Shown here in pieces: positions 43,501 to 56,966 of a stretch of DNA of 64,000 bases. The translations under genes and the position numbers were made by a program. Position 1 is the stretch's first letter; each line of letters opens with the position of its first letter. The DNA comes from Cercopithifilaria johnstoni. Taxonomy: Eukaryota > Nematoda > Chromadorea > Rhabditida > Onchocercidae. The stretch covers positions 62,001-126,000 of the forward strand of contig CAKAEH010002091.1 of NCBI GenBank assembly GCA_916381525.1, read 5' to 3'. The notes below the pieces were generated by a model. That model was not told where the DNA came from. It ran no database searches and worked only from the letters and a program-made list of their open reading frames with translations.

Positions 43501-46470
43501 GTGCGACCACGAAGCTCCGATTTATCTATTCCACACATTTGGAATATTCAATCCAGCGATAGCGCACACTTTAATGTTTGAAAAAAAGGTGAGAAAATAA
43601 ATATATTTTGCTTGGATATTGGAAAAATGAAAGTCTGAAAATGCCAAGTGGTTGGATAAGACGTTTATTCAAAAAACTAATTCTTTCAACATTATCATAG
43701 CAATAAAAAAAGGACTGAAATACTTAATACAAATATACCGTTAAAACCGAAAAGGATATTTATTGCTATCTCGCAAAATGCTGCTTGCCTTAGTGACCCC
43801 GATGATTTACAAAAAGAGACTGTAGACAAGTGCATCTAGAATGTCATCCGAGAGAATTATCGGTTTTAACACTTAACAAATGAAAATGAAATGTTGAATA
43901 ATTTTACTTTACCGATGCTGTCAAAAAATCTTCATTTTTAATATCACTGAAAGTTCTTTAATTTACTGAAATGCTTAAACAGAATTTAATCTTGTATGGT
44001 CGTTAAACGTCATCAATAGTAATTAATTTGAAAGGGAAGGATCCGATCAGTTCCATAATTCCAAACTCAAAAAATTACAACTTTACGAATTATTCACTGT
44101 TGCAGCGAAAGAAACGTTTTGTTAATCGTAAAATTATTGGCTAAATTAATGAATTTCAGCAATTAATTTGAAAATTTCTGCCATTTAATTGATAGTAAAA
44201 TGAAATGAAATTTTGCTTAATGGTTGGTTGCATTATGCATTTATGAGCGAATCATTTTGAGAAACTTCAAAAAATGAGGTAGAAACTATTGATTATAAGA
44301 AACTTATGCCTTTAATTTATACTAACACAGAAGGTTATCTTATAGCATAAATGTAGGGAAAAAATTATTCTTTAAACGAAGTGTCGCTTGAATTTATAAC
44401 AACCTTTAAGCATTGAATACCTTCTAAATCTTACCTTATATTCAGACATTTCCTCTCCAGTTTCATAACTTATGCTGTGCTACAGGCCTGGTTGTTCAAA
44501 TTGTATCATATATAAATATAAATGATAGCTACTTATTGCACTCAATCTGTGATTGTATTTTTCGTGAGAAGAATGGTTAGAAATAAAAGTAAAATTCAAG
44601 AAAAATAGAATGCATCAATGCGTAATTAATGCGAACGGTGAGCCAATCATATTATAATAGTAATAATAATAATAATAGTAATGATAATAAGCATAAGCGT
44701 CAAAGCATAATCTCCGCAAAAAAATTTATTGGTCCATGAAATGATGACTCATTCAGGTATATTATATGTTTCCCTGTGATGCCTATTGTTCCACCTTAGT
44801 ATTCGGGAGGAGCTAAAAGGCCATATTGGAATCAAAAGAATATAGACATGGATCAGTGGACAATTTTCTTAAATGGAGACAGAGGCCGTTCAAATAAGAA
44901 CATCAGCACTAGTATCCGATATTAACAGATAAACAAACATGCAAAGTAAATGGCATGCAAATCCAGGAACATTGTTCTTTTCATATTGTCAGGCCCATTC
45001 AAAATTCGAAGTTTTGACAAAAGGAAGCTAAACTCTTGAAAGGTTTGGACGAGAACAGCTTCATAACCGATTGACACTGATAAGCATGCATACAACAACA
45101 CAACTAAAATGACACCACACAACACACACACACACATCCCACCCACACAGATACACAGACAGGCATATCCAATGATGTACCTGATAGGAAGGGATCGAAT
45201 CCAAGTGACGAGTTTTCTCTATTGGCGTCCGCTGAAATGATTCCATTATTTATTTCTACATACACAATATCAGTTACTATTACTATCATCGCTGTTTTAT
45301 TATTGTAACTATTGCTACAGTAATATCTCAGCTAGTCGCTACATTCACTGCAATCATTATATCAGTCCACTATAATTATTAGTGATTATGATTATTTCGT
45401 TTCAGATACTATCTCTTTTGATTTGTCGTTTTTGCCAGTAATTTCTTCATCTACTGCTTAAAGTATTGCTTTCTCATTTGTTTGAAAAAATCTCAAAAAG
45501 CTTCATGGATGAAAATTTCATTCTTCCAGATTTACATATCATGCAAATATTTTTTCTGCTTTGATTTCGTGAAGGCAGATTCTAGATTTATAATAAATTT
45601 CAGGAAAATTTAAATTTAGAATATACCTTTTAAACGTCACAACGAAATAGGAATTTAGAGAAGTAAATCTGGAAAAGATTTTAATAAATTATTGCCCACT
45701 TCATTAAAGTTCTATTGAAATCTGAAATTTCAATGATAAAAAAAATTAATATGAAAGGTAAAAGATAGAGCTAAATAAATGGTTTCCATGACTATTATTA
45801 ATTTGTTCTGTAAAAACTGATAGGCTTGCCTGCGCCCAGTAAGGTTTTGAAACAGCTTCAAGCCTAATTTGCAAAAGCTCAGAAGGAAGTCGTCGATCGG
45901 ATGGAGCTTCTCGATGAGTTATTCGCTGGTAGGAGAGTGGAAAGAGATTAATGGTTGTGGTAGCTGAACGTGGTGGTGGTGGTGGTGGTGGTGGTGGTGG
46001 TGGTGGTGGTGGTGGTGGTGGAGGTAACTGATTTGTTGTTGTCCTAGTAGAACTCTGGATACTGGTATTTGTTGACTTAGTCAAGAGGAGAGGTAATCGA
46101 ATACCAACAGATTCTTCAGCCGTTGGATTGTCAGGACCCCAATACGGTTTTTGATGCTTTTGTTGCTCTAGCTGTTTCTGCGATGCATATGGTGCGCGGT
46201 TCGTTTTATCACTTCGAGTAATGCTTATTCGATTTCCCGACCGATTCGGCGAAAACATGCAATCGTTGCTCTTTCTTTGGATACATACAGCAGCAAAAAT
46301 AGCTGAAACGTCACAGTTCACAGTGTACCAGCTGAAAGTTTTGAACGACCGTTTGTAGACTAACAGAAGTATTACAATGATTCCAAATAGTAACCACACC
46401 GATAAACGAAGTGATGTAAAAAACGAAGGTATCACTTTAACACAGTACTTTCCCAACAAAATGTCTTTAT
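40574..46470 (-). CDS. Single-pass membrane protein with poly-proline tract (5' end not found)
   Basis: Proposed minus-strand exons: 46470-45818, 44479-44435, 40904-40829, 40629-40574 (TGA). Joins are phase 0, 0 and 1 and all agree. The first known exon opens in phase 1 after a cag acceptor and lacks an in-frame start, so an upstream ATG exon is missing. It encodes one hydrophobic segment (LSVWLLFGIIVILLLVY), a short Cys-bearing stretch, a polar Gln/Lys region, HQKPYWGPDNPTAEESVG, then 18 consecutive Pro encoded by a (GGT)n repeat on the opposite strand, and a basic tail. The 45-nt exon HSISYETGEEMSEYK has good splice sites; the next reads VKKLLEGTHQLRIDGHHVGS, followed by a short terminal exon. 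About 276 aa in total. No family recognised. The big exon is much better supported than the downstream chain; intron 3 would be 3.5 kb. Confidence 0.5.
42241..42315. repeat. 30-bp inverted repeat with 15-nt loop
   Basis: Arms 42241-42270 and 42286-42315 pair at 28 of 30 positions. Outside them, after a short bulge, agatgtga on the left pairs with tcacatct on the right. It lies in the long intron of the proposed membrane-protein gene. Size and shape fit a short foldback element or a microRNA-like precursor; the sequence alone does not tell which. Confidence 0.85.
42440..42556 (+). pseudogene. Possible coding remnant in intron
   Basis: Plus-strand frame opened by an ttccag acceptor, with coding-like composition (SAYNHSGDYAYAMQKLDIGG) and ending at a TAA. 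Similar fragments follow at about 43457-43588 (contains DHEAPIYLFHTFGIFNPAIA) and 43748-43850 (PKRIFIAISQNAACLSDPDD, then an in-frame TAG after 30 codons). They could be pieces of one decayed gene or chance frames. No family recognised. Confidence 0.15.
45115..45160. repeat. (CA)n-rich microsatellite
   Basis: CA/CAC-rich tract inside an intron of the proposed membrane-protein gene. Antisense ORFs over it (Cys/Val-rich) are composition artefacts. Confidence 0.85.
45968..46021. repeat. (GGT)n trinucleotide repeat
   Basis: An almost pure GGT tract of about 18 units. Read on the minus strand it encodes the poly-proline run of the membrane protein. Confidence 0.95.
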
Positions 46471-46837
46471 CTGCTTTAAAACTGAATGATTTTTCCCAGT
46501 AAGTAGAAAAACATGATTGATAACAGGGAAATTACGGCAAAACTCAAATGTTGTAATAGTGGTAGCGAGCAGTAATGATACTGTGGTAATTATTTAGGTA
46601 ATACCTCTCCAACAGATTTGCCTGTTAATTTATAATAAGCATTTCAAATCGATGCTTCTTTTGATTCTATCAACAGTAGTAAATAGGCTTTTCTATACAG
46701 ACAGCAACAGTTCGGGCTAATTTTTGTTAAATTCGAAACTTCGTTTTCATTGCTGTGCTCAAGTAAGATTAATGCACCGAAATTGAAACTCCCAGTAGCA
46801 GTCATTCCTTTAGAAAAATATTTAAAATAATATTTCC

Positions 46838-46908
46838 AATAGAAAGTATTGGTTTTTCAATGACCAATTCTTGGAATAGAAAGTATTGGTTTTTCAATGA
46901 CCAATTCT
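46838..46908. repeat. 34-bp direct tandem duplication
   Basis: Two identical 34-bp copies (46838-46871 and 46875-46908) beginning aatagaaagtattgg, spaced by three bases. Confidence 0.92.
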
Positions 46909-47231
46909 CCGAAAACTTAAAAATCAATATCACTACTAGTTTGTAGGAAACAATTTCATTAAACCTTTAAAAAAAGAAAAAGCAAAGAAGAAAATTTTAT
47001 CACCACAAATGTTTTGGTAGATCACAAGCTTGAATTACCAGCCGCTAACTCATAAAATAGGCCAAGTATTCTAAGCATCTTATGGATTTTTGAACGTTAT
47101 TTATGAGATTGTTCCCACATAACGCATGTAATTTTATGCAAAAAAAGAAGAAAAGAACCTAAATAATGAAAAGAATTTATCAAAAACTGTAAGGAAATTT
47201 ATTGGAAATTACTTTGTATAAATTCGATTCA

Positions 47232-48831
47232 CTAATTAAACACATATGGAAGAAGGCGGCGGTTAAACAAAGACAAGCAATCTCTATCTCTGTATTTGGG
47301 ATCTAAGGTTTGTGTATCAATTGCCTGTATGAAGATTTCAGCAAGTCTGAATGAGGAAAAGTTTTTTGAATGCAAACATTTTTCCAGTGATTTGTTGCAA
47401 AAATCTGGAATAATGGACGATGTCAAAAATGATTAAGCCTTTAGTTTCCGTAAGAAGAAGAAGAGTTGGACCCCAGTAATAGTAAGACAATTTATTTAAA
47501 GATAGAGCTACACGCTTTAAATAATTGATTGCTAGCTACCGAAGCTTTCTTCATTGAAGCCCTAGGTTAGGAAAGTTGTAATAGTACGAATTAAATAAAA
47601 TTCATTTAAAATAATTTAAAACGAATTCAACTGAATTAGGCTGAATTCAGATATGAACCAAAAGTGTACGGTTTAAAACAAGTGTACGTAAAATTGAATA
47701 GATTGAAATTTCATATTTACACTTCATGGTTCAGAAAAGATAAAGCACGTGGCGCAAAAGATTTATAAATCAAGTAAGAGCAAATAAACCAGAAAAAGAA
47801 GCAAGTTTTTTCAATTAAATGAAAATAAAAATGTCAACTTTTATAAATAGAATGTTTTTAGCTTAGATAAGAGAAGCAAAAGTGGCGAACACGACATTTC
47901 TTCAATTTCTCTTTTTATGATTGCACCCTCATCCTATCATTCCATCATCTTGATGAAACACATATCTTCAAGGCTCCTTTTTCTATGCCTCATTTGTCAA
48001 CCCATTAAGCAGAAAATGGTCGATTCATTTCATGGTAATATGCTGCTTTCATCGTAAAATTCTGATTTTTCCTTCTTTTTAAGATAAATAGCGCATAAAC
48101 TCTGAGAAGGTCATGTTTTTGGTTTATTCGACAGAAGCATGAAATCATTTCAGAGTAGCAAGATTTCTGAATTATGGTTCGCAGTTGGATGGTCAATGTT
48201 AATTCCCTTGTGATTTAAATAGTGATTTATCTTTTTGTGAATAAAATTTGTAGCTTCAGCAAATGATCAGCGAAATTCAAAAAATCAACCTAATTTCGCC
48301 AGTAACTCGCTGCATGTCATAAATTATGTCTCGATCAAACATTGTTATCAAATTTACACTTCAAACTCACCATGAAATGTCAGTTAATGGCCATCCGTTT
48401 AACTTATCACCTCTTGAAAAACATAAACAATGAATTATGTTTCTTCTTAATTAAAATTTTTAAATTCATATTTTCAAGCAGTTTTAAATAGGCAAGATTT
48501 CATAAACAACTGCATGGAAATAAAAACTGAATACGAGCATAAAGGAAAGATTAATTGGTGGATACTGGGTCAATGGCAAATAGATCATCTTAGGCACTGG
48601 TAAAATTATAGAATCAAGCAATGAAACTGTCATAGAACAATAACAATAAATTTTAAATTTAAATGAATAAAATAAAAAAAGTGCAAGAAATGTCTTGAAA
48701 TGAGCACGAGCTTGTATTACTTATTCATGAACCTTTGTGACACAGCGTACCTAGTCGATTCATTTCAATTCTTCATCTCAATGCTAAAATTACCTCATTT
48801 CTTCCTGTCCAACAACAACCACGATTGACAC
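47232..48831 (-). CDS. Possible two-exon 3' end of an unknown gene
   Basis: Exon 48831-48794 (acceptor ctggcag, donor gtaatt) can join in phase with terminal exon 47324-47232 (acceptor cttcatacag, stop TAG). The terminal exon reads AIDTQTLDPKYRDRDCLSLF and so on, with coding-like composition. The first exon is only 38 nt and no upstream exon was identified. Unknown function; may be chance. Confidence 0.22.
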
Positions 48832-51800
48832 CTGCCAGGTAGATTTTAAATGAGTTCAAAAGTTTCCAAACCCATATATATATATATATATATCTTTTTC
48901 CATCTAAAATAATTATTCCAACACAACCCAAAACTATTCATACATAAGGAGCAAAGATCACAGAATAGTTATCCAAATGTTACAGAATGAAATTTTGATA
49001 TGTCATTCAACGTGGCAGAAGAGGTAGTTGTTTTTTTTCACGTGAAAGTTTATAATTTGATTAAATTCATAAAAGAGACTATACCAATATATGCTTGACG
49101 CGAAGAATCGAATATCTATAAAAGATAACTTGCCGTGCACCTTCCTTCCTTGTTCAGCACTTTTTTAAAGGATACTATTATACTTCAATGAGAGAACTTT
49201 GTTTTGGAACTTTATCGCAACCTTTAGGAAGTATCCGACGTTTTCCAGAAGATCAAACAACATTAATTTGAGTTTCTCTCTTTCTAGTGGCAAGAGGAAA
49301 TAATATTCTCATCAAAAAAAAAAGAGATTATAGTAGTCTTTCGTCTCTCCGAGACTGAAATCAATCAATAAAGCATCATTAGACAAAATGCTCTCCGGAT
49401 CCTGCTGCATAATAATGTCATTTATGAGGTGTCACACATATTTCAATCTAATATCTTCTTTCTCTTAAATTAAGCAGAAAAAAGTGCCATATAGATGCAG
49501 AAAAATAGGAAAATAATAGCGAAGGAAGAGAAGAAGGAATAAGAATCGGTAGAAGAGAAAAGGAGAAATGAAGTGAGGGAGGAAAGAGGAATGACAAGCC
49601 TGAATAGATCTGGATTTGAAACACCCGGTTGGGTGTGTACCGTTACTCGTTAAAGCCTTGATGGTGGTCTCAATAATGTCTTAAACTCTTAAACAAACAG
49701 TTTCGTTGCCTATCTTAGGCATATATATTTGTTGAAATCCATATTTGTCTGGCTCTCTATTCATTAGGTGAGTAGGCTTATCTGACTAGAAACGGCTTAC
49801 CCATTCTTCAGGAAAGCCTCAGCTTTTCGAAGGATATGGGAGTGAAAAGTAGAAGGAACGAAAGTTACTATCTTCATAAATAAAATAGTGGTGGGCATCA
49901 TAGAAACCGAATCATGCTGCAACCAATATAAAATGTGAACTGAATGAGAACGGCAACGGAACACTTATGGATGTCATAAAGGACGCTCCAAAGATGACGG
50001 GAAGAGGATAATCATCGGCTAAATCGATCCTTCTCATTTATCCTTTGGTAAAAAATAATTTTTTTCCCTCTGAAATTAGAAACCTTCATGTTCCAACAAT
50101 AATTCTTCTTTAGGATCAATCTATTCTTCCAACCAAAAATAAACCTCAATTTCCAACATTTTTAAATTTCCTGAAAAGAACATTGCAAAAGTCTTCAGAT
50201 GCCTGTTGAAAATACTAAATTTCTATCAGCTATGTTCTCTGCCTTAAGCACATAGGCCACATAAAGTTGCTATTAAATAGTTCTAGGCTTTCACAAAGTA
50301 GGGCCGGAGAAAAATTGGAATAGGAAAATCAGATAAATGAATTATCATGATTTGTGGCGTTCTCAAATACTTACATTTAATGATTTTCAATCTAATTTTT
50401 CATGCATTCGCGAATTAAACACAAACATAACTTGATTATTTAAAGTCACGATACTATGGTTACGGCTATAAATAGCATTTAGATTTATGAACAAATTTGA
50501 AATAAATACTTGAAAAGCTACTTGTCAATTTAGTTTCGTCAATAAGCTTTTGAACTGAGTAGAGATAAAAAGGGGTGGTAAAAGCGAAGCTAATTTACTA
50601 CGATCAATACATGATAATGTCTTGACTGAAATATTAATACATTAAATAAAATTGGCGACAGATAAACTAGTGGTCAAGTTCGATAATATAATGTGACAAG
50701 CGCGAAACACCAAAACATATGAATTTTTCATAATCAATTTGTCGCTTCTTAGTTTAAGAAAAGCTAAGAAAAAGTAAAGATTGATGAAGTGAAATGCTAG
50801 AGATTCCATCTGCAGTAATTTTCGTCTTCATGCATGCAAATAAATAAGTAAAATCCTTTCATTACATTTGATATACGAAAGCATCAAACGGCTTAAGATA
50901 CATCTAAAAAATTCTTCCTGCAATTGATCCGATAAATTCTTTACTATTTTCCATACCTAGTCCCCAAGTTATTTCTAAATGAAGTGACCTCAGTAGCAAG
51001 TAGTCAAACTAATATTGTTTTCGTAAGAGTTATTGATAACAGGTTTCTGTAAAACTACTAAATAGGACAACATATTTACTGAGAGAAATTTATTTGGAAA
51101 TGATTATCAAGATAATCAATAGTTTGATGGAATATTCTAAAAACCGATAACAATCTTAATTCTTATTCGATTCTCATTCAAGAGAAATTGTATAGCTTCT
51201 TTACCGGAATAACCTTGCTATAATCTGTATTCATGTTATGGATTTCTTTAGAAACGAATATTTAAATTAATAACTCACTTTTCTCTACTTTTTATATGTT
51301 CAAAAATTTGTATTTCAAACACTTGAATTTCATAATTAAAATGTAATGTAATCTGTTAGAAAATAATTGGTATTTATAAAAAAAACTAAGGCATGGATTG
51401 ATAACAAAAAATCATATGTACACACATACATATGCTATATATATTTGCAAGCATATGCTCACAATGCATTTGCACTAAAGTTTTGTGGCAATTAAAATGG
51501 AAGTTGCTCGAATCAAAGAAGTTTTTTCCTACATGAGATACAAGTAGTAATAGCACCTAATTTGCGTTTTACGTACCATTTATTCCATCAATTAGTATTA
51601 AATACGATTATCCTGAAGAGATTTTAATTCCATAACAAGATATCCATCTATTTTCTTCGTCTTCGTCTCTTTTCCTCTTCCCTTCTCTTTCTCCCTGTCC
51701 ATACTTCTTCTATTCCGCCTGATACATTTATTCATACATGCCTTTCTTCGCTTCTATATTTTCCAGATTAGTTACTTTACAGACATTTTTACATCGATTA

Positions 51801-53180
51801 GTTTCAGGAATTGAAAAAAAATCAGGAAAGAGATGATGCAAATCAACTGCATATTCATTAAAGTTGTAAGAAAAATAAAGTTCATCTAATTCACAGATGA
51901 TGAATGATATATTATTTCTGCACAATGCAAACTATTCATTCTCATGCTATGATTTCAGTAGGTTATTCATTTTCTATCATTTGAAATGGTTTGATTCCAA
52001 TCCAAAATTAACAGTTCAAAATAGATCATCGAGAGTACCTTAATAAGTTTAAGAATTTATAGGGAGTTCAAAAGAAGCCAGGGAATTACAATTTACAGTT
52101 GTGGTTTAAATTCAGATTAATTTTCAATTTACTATTGCAAAAATTTTTGCAAGAATATGAAAGGATAATTGAAGTTTTCCTATGACAAAGATGCTATCGA
52201 ATCGAGCGCGATATGCTCTCTATTTTCTCAGTTTAAAATAAAATTATTATGAGTGGATGATAGTTATAAGCTTCATAACTAGTCGTCAATAGTAATCGAT
52301 AAGGCAAAAATATTATTAAAACTACTAGGTCAAATTTGAAAGGAGCAGTATAGAATGATTTCAACTAACAAATACTTTTAAAGCGATAATTACCCAATCG
52401 ATGCTTGAAAGCTGTGACAAAGAAATAAAAATAACAGAAAGGAGAAATTACCGCATGAAGAACGCATTAAAGTTATTTTCATTATTTATGAAGATTCATC
52501 TTAATAATTGAGCTTACACATGCTTCTGTCGACAAACTGTAAAGAAGTAAGTAAATAAAATGTAAATAAAACTATTTTAAATATATATTTTTAAATAACT
52601 CTTTTCCCTTAACACTGAGGAACTATATTTAAAAAATCTTTAATGTCGTTGCTTTAGCTAGTTAAATGTAACAAACTTGATTTAAAATTTGCCAAAATAT
52701 TAAGCAAACAAAACAACTGTAAGAATAATTTAAATTTGTGCAAAAATCATGAACAAATGCTGTTGCAATGATTAAAAGATTTCCAACATTTTTTTAAGTT
52801 TACCAGAAAATGCCAGTTAATAATAAGCCATCCTTGCATTCACTTTATTACAATGATTTATTCTCTTTACACTGCCAAATTTTTATTTCAAAAATTTCCA
52901 AAGCAATTCATGAATTAAATGAAAATTTACCTGCAACAAGGAAGTATGGTAATAAGATCTGAAACGGATAATCATTATTAGACTTATTTCGATCAATATC
53001 AAAATGTTAGCCTAATGGAGTTAAGATTATTACAAGTTCTAAACATTACTTTGGCAAAGGTGCACAATCAGAATCATTCAGAAGTTTCTGCCAAATACAG
53101 AAGATCGATGAAAATGGTTGAAGATAAAATTTCTTTTAAACCGAAAAAATCTATTTGACAACAACAACTGGCAATCACAG

Positions 53181-55825
53181 AAGCTTAATTCATGTTCGAT
53201 AACATCGATTATATCACAGGAACAGTATTCTGAGAGCAAAAAAGCTTCATGGAAGAAGAAGCTCACATCAAGAATTCAATATCAATTAACAAATGCAAAT
53301 GAATGTTGGAGAATCATGACAATTGAAGTAATCGTCCACAATGATCGACTTTCTTCTACCAATGGCGGTAAAATTCCTTCAAGTGATAAAACTAGAATAG
53401 TAAAAGAGTTCATAATTTCAATGAGGAAACAGATGCATGAGAAATGTATGTAATTCATAGGAGCTTACCCAATACCACTGAAGTAATCTTTAATCAATAA
53501 ATATCACTAAAAAAAAATGACGGATAGAATTCGTCTTTGACAATTCAATGAGCACTCACGAGTAGTGCTTGCTTTCGGCGATGGTTATTTTGAGAAGGCT
53601 TTATAGGAATAGTAAAAACTTTTTGTCAAATCATACATTGAACTTGAAAGAATAAATCTGAAAGCTTTTCAACTTTCTTTCCCTTCACAATTTACGGAAG
53701 GTTTCAATTATAAAATTCAAATATCGTGAAATGACTTGAGTATTTTAGGACCATTTTAAGAAAAAAACTGAACGTGCACTTTTGAACACAGAAAAATTGT
53801 TTATTTTAAATGTTTATTGCATGATAATATGGTTAAAGAATAACCACACATTAAAACTGATTAGTACTTTTTTGTTTTTATTTTCAAATTGGCAGCATTG
53901 TAGGAATGTTATAACAACAATTACATTAAGATGCGTAATTATAGCGATGCTGTTAAAGGTATTGATACCAGTGAAATGATGATAATGGTGCAGCACTGCT
54001 ATTGATAATGATGTTGAAAGGATAGTAGCCTCATATCACTTCATTTCGAGACGATAAACATTTGATTATTTAACTTTTTTTGTTTAGCCGAATTCAAAAA
54101 GAGATTATCAGATAATTTATCAGATATTTCATTATACTATCCAACGCTACTACTGCTAATTATGCCTAATGTTTGTTCGTATTTTTTCCAAATTCAAGCT
54201 AACATCAAAGCAGCGATTTTGGGAAAATAATCATGGCTCATGGCTTCAGATATCTAAATAATAAGTCCTATGGCTAGTACGACATTTTTAGTCTAATTAT
54301 AATTCGATATATTTAGTTTTATTTTCTGTCAACCGAAACAAAAACCGAAACATCGACATTTCAAGTTCTAAAACAGTAATGAATTTGCTTTAGCAAATAT
54401 GAAATCGTCCTCAGTGTATTGAATTATACAGGTCAGATACCAACAATGCAATTGAATCCATTGAGGTTGGGCTAAAAGTTTGAAAGTGTGTAATAATGCT
54501 TCTTTTCAAAAGCGAAAAGTGTGAATCAAAATCAGTAAATTTAGATAGCTCATTTGAGCGACACTCACCAACATTTATGAGCTTGATTAGTGATAATAAC
54601 TGTGCTATGTCCTAAGAGGGATGAATGATGATAATTAACTCACTGATTTTTAGTTCTGAATCTACTACGCTGATGTTTTAAAGACTTGACAGGAAACATT
54701 AAATGGATTGTGCAAATATTACGAGAGTGAATAATATATCAAAACGTTAATCTCAAATTATTTCATTGAAATATGACACGAAAATCTTGCAATGTCAAAT
54801 ACTGCAAAGAATTATCAAAACCTTTCCTATGGGTAGTTTAATTCTGTTGGAAAGGAAACGAAACACATTGTCATACAAAAATGGATAGAATACATATCTC
54901 ACTGAATACTACTGCAAAAAAACAGTCTGACAATGTCGGAAAAATGATTCGTTTAATTTAAAAGGAAATGAATTCATCTAATTTGATTTTTTCACTTTTC
55001 GTTTAAACGAAAAAATTTTTCTAATAATTTGATTTTTTCACTTCGTTTAAACGAAAAAAAAAAGAAAATACAAAAAATCATATAGGATCTGTGTTAAAAA
55101 GTCCAGTGATTTTGAAAGCCGAAATACATCACCACAGCATTTAAAGATTTGCTCGTCGGTTGTTCTTTCTACAAGGGACTAACAATTCTTTGGTCCGTAT
55201 TTACTGCCAATTTAACTTACAGATGTTTGTGAATATTTGAGGAGGAATTGTGCTTCAAAACTTTTAAATGAATGCTTCTTACAGCGTATTCTAAGATTTC
55301 AAATGGGAAACCTTCAAACATTCCATAAAATAATCTGTGGAAAAGTTTTGCTTTTCAATTTTGCAGAAAAAAGTTACGACATCATGCAAAATATGACAAT
55401 AAAAGAACCATTGAATAAAAGTCATTTAAGCGAGGGTAAGTAAAATGATCTGAGAGTAATGAAAAGAAGATGGACATTTAATTTTTCCATATACGCATGC
55501 ACTTACATCAAGATTTATAAACAATTTATAATCGGAAAGCAAATTTTTTTCTTCACTTCCAACGATTAATTACTTGTTCTGATAATAGATAAACAAGAAG
55601 GAAAGAATTTCTCATTCCTTATTACTTCTTACTAATAAGTGCAAATTTGAATAATAATTCAAGTTTTTTTTTATCAGACCTTGACAGAAATTTCTACATC
55701 CGATACATATTTTTTCTTCCGCAAGATGCGGAACTTTTTAAAACAAAGTTTAAAGAAGTGTTACAAACAACTTGTTTTTTTTTGTAGGAAATTCAAAACC
55801 AGATGACACAGATGTGAATTATTGA
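53181..55825 (+). CDS. Unknown gene, three 3' exons
   Basis: Proposed exons: an exon ending at 53445 (start 53181 or 53220, both preceded by cag), 55223-55435, and 55788-55825 (TGA). Phases 1 and 1 agree. Donors are gtatgt and gtaagt; acceptors aacttacag and tttttgtag. The first exon lies in a 111-codon open frame, Lys/Ser-rich with TRIVKEFIISMRKQMHEK. The second is 71 codons, VCEYLRRNCASKLLNECFLQ followed by a hydrophobic/basic stretch. The last adds NSKPDDTDVNY. No N-terminus and no recognised family. The 55223-55435 exon has the best splice signals in this part of the window. An open frame at about 54499-54600 could be a further exon. Confidence 0.38.
54980..55060. repeat. Tandem copies of a palindromic motif
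   Basis: Two copies of a block of about 43 bp containing tttgattttttcact and the palindrome tttcgtttaaacgaaa. Confidence 0.7.
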
Positions 55826-56966
55826 GTTGGGTTAAATAAAATTATTAGCGAATTACATCTCTTTTTTTCTTGCAATTTACAATTGAAACAGATGCTTGAG
55901 AACGCCGTGTATTTCTTTCAATTAGCAAAGCTAATAACATCTCTTGCAAGTTTTCTAAATGATTTAAAAAGATTGACTTTATATCATTTAAAGAATTGAA
56001 AAACAAATTGCAAAAGTTAAAAGAATGTTTAATTCTGAAAAGACACAAAGAAAGAAAGCAATGATGCGTTTGATTTAACGCAAATTAATTAAAAGCAATG
56101 AATTTAAAAGAAAAAATGTTCCATGGTGCTCGTATCTTAGTTAATGAAGTGAGAAAAGTATGTTTCTTGTTTTTGACACTATATGTAAATTAACTTGTTT
56201 TTTAATAAATAGAAAGGAGAGTTGACTTGGACCATTTAAAATAATCTATGAAATCGGCGCAAAAGCAATTACAATTATAAATTGAATTTTGAAGTATGGT
56301 ATATATTATTGATGGGGAAGCGGACCATAAGAATAAATAAATATCTTTGATAAGAAGAAATAGGTTTTTTATTATTACAGCATAGAAATCCGTCCTTCGA
56401 AAATCGGCCAACTCCTGGAAGCATCTTCTACACCTCATTGGTTGTAGAGCCATTTTTCTACATCAAAGTTGTTAAAAATTATTATGATGCGAAAAGTTAA
56501 AGGAAAATGATGGATGGAGCAAAAATTTTTAGCCAACTCTCTCAACGTCGAAAGCATAGATTGCCCTACATCTTTGAAATAAACTGAGTTCGTTCTGGTG
56601 ACCAATTCTTTGGTTTGTCAACATACTTAGTAGGTGCAGTGATTTTGCTAATATTCAAAAAGTTGTGATGAGAGAGTCCAGCAAAAAATGACTTTATAGT
56701 TTCGTTATTGAGGAAGTGAATTGTGGTTTCACCTGACTGCCTCTCTGTCCCCCCTCCTCTTCCCCTCTTATATATAGCCATTTATTATCGCCCATCACAA
56801 TCTGATCGAAGGATGTCATCTACTGCAACTTCACACATTAAAAAACGATTCTTTTGATTATTAGTCAGTTCATTATCAAAGTTTTTTACCTTCTTAATTT
56901 GCTTCAAGTGACTGCAAATGTTCAATGCCGAGTTGTTTGAATCGGATAGTTAGAAGAGGATCAGCT
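55826..56966. other. Spacer with unsupported open frames
   Basis: Several minus-strand frames of 60-80 codons occur (for example 56566-56781, ending NWSPERTQFISKM) without clear splice partners. No gene is called. Confidence 0.35.

Larger units (their letters stand above)
46471..53180. other. Gene-poor region
   Basis: Mostly AT-rich spacer. Possible minus-strand exons at 47232-47324 and 48794-48831 are listed separately. A (TA)n tract lies at 48876-48892. A further minus-strand pair (52932-52959 joined to 51888 and below, ending near 51730) is phase-compatible but readable in more than one frame, so no gene is called. Confidence 0.4.

Noticed and set aside
44922..45289. Overlapping Cys/Val-rich minus-strand ORFs (CVCVLCGV type)
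   Set aside because: Translations of a CA/CAC microsatellite in three frames.
53078..53266. Minus-strand 62-codon ORF opposite the 53.2-53.4 kb plus exon
   Set aside because: Also coding-like, but it has no phase-compatible donor to a unique next exon, while the plus frame joins cleanly to 55223.
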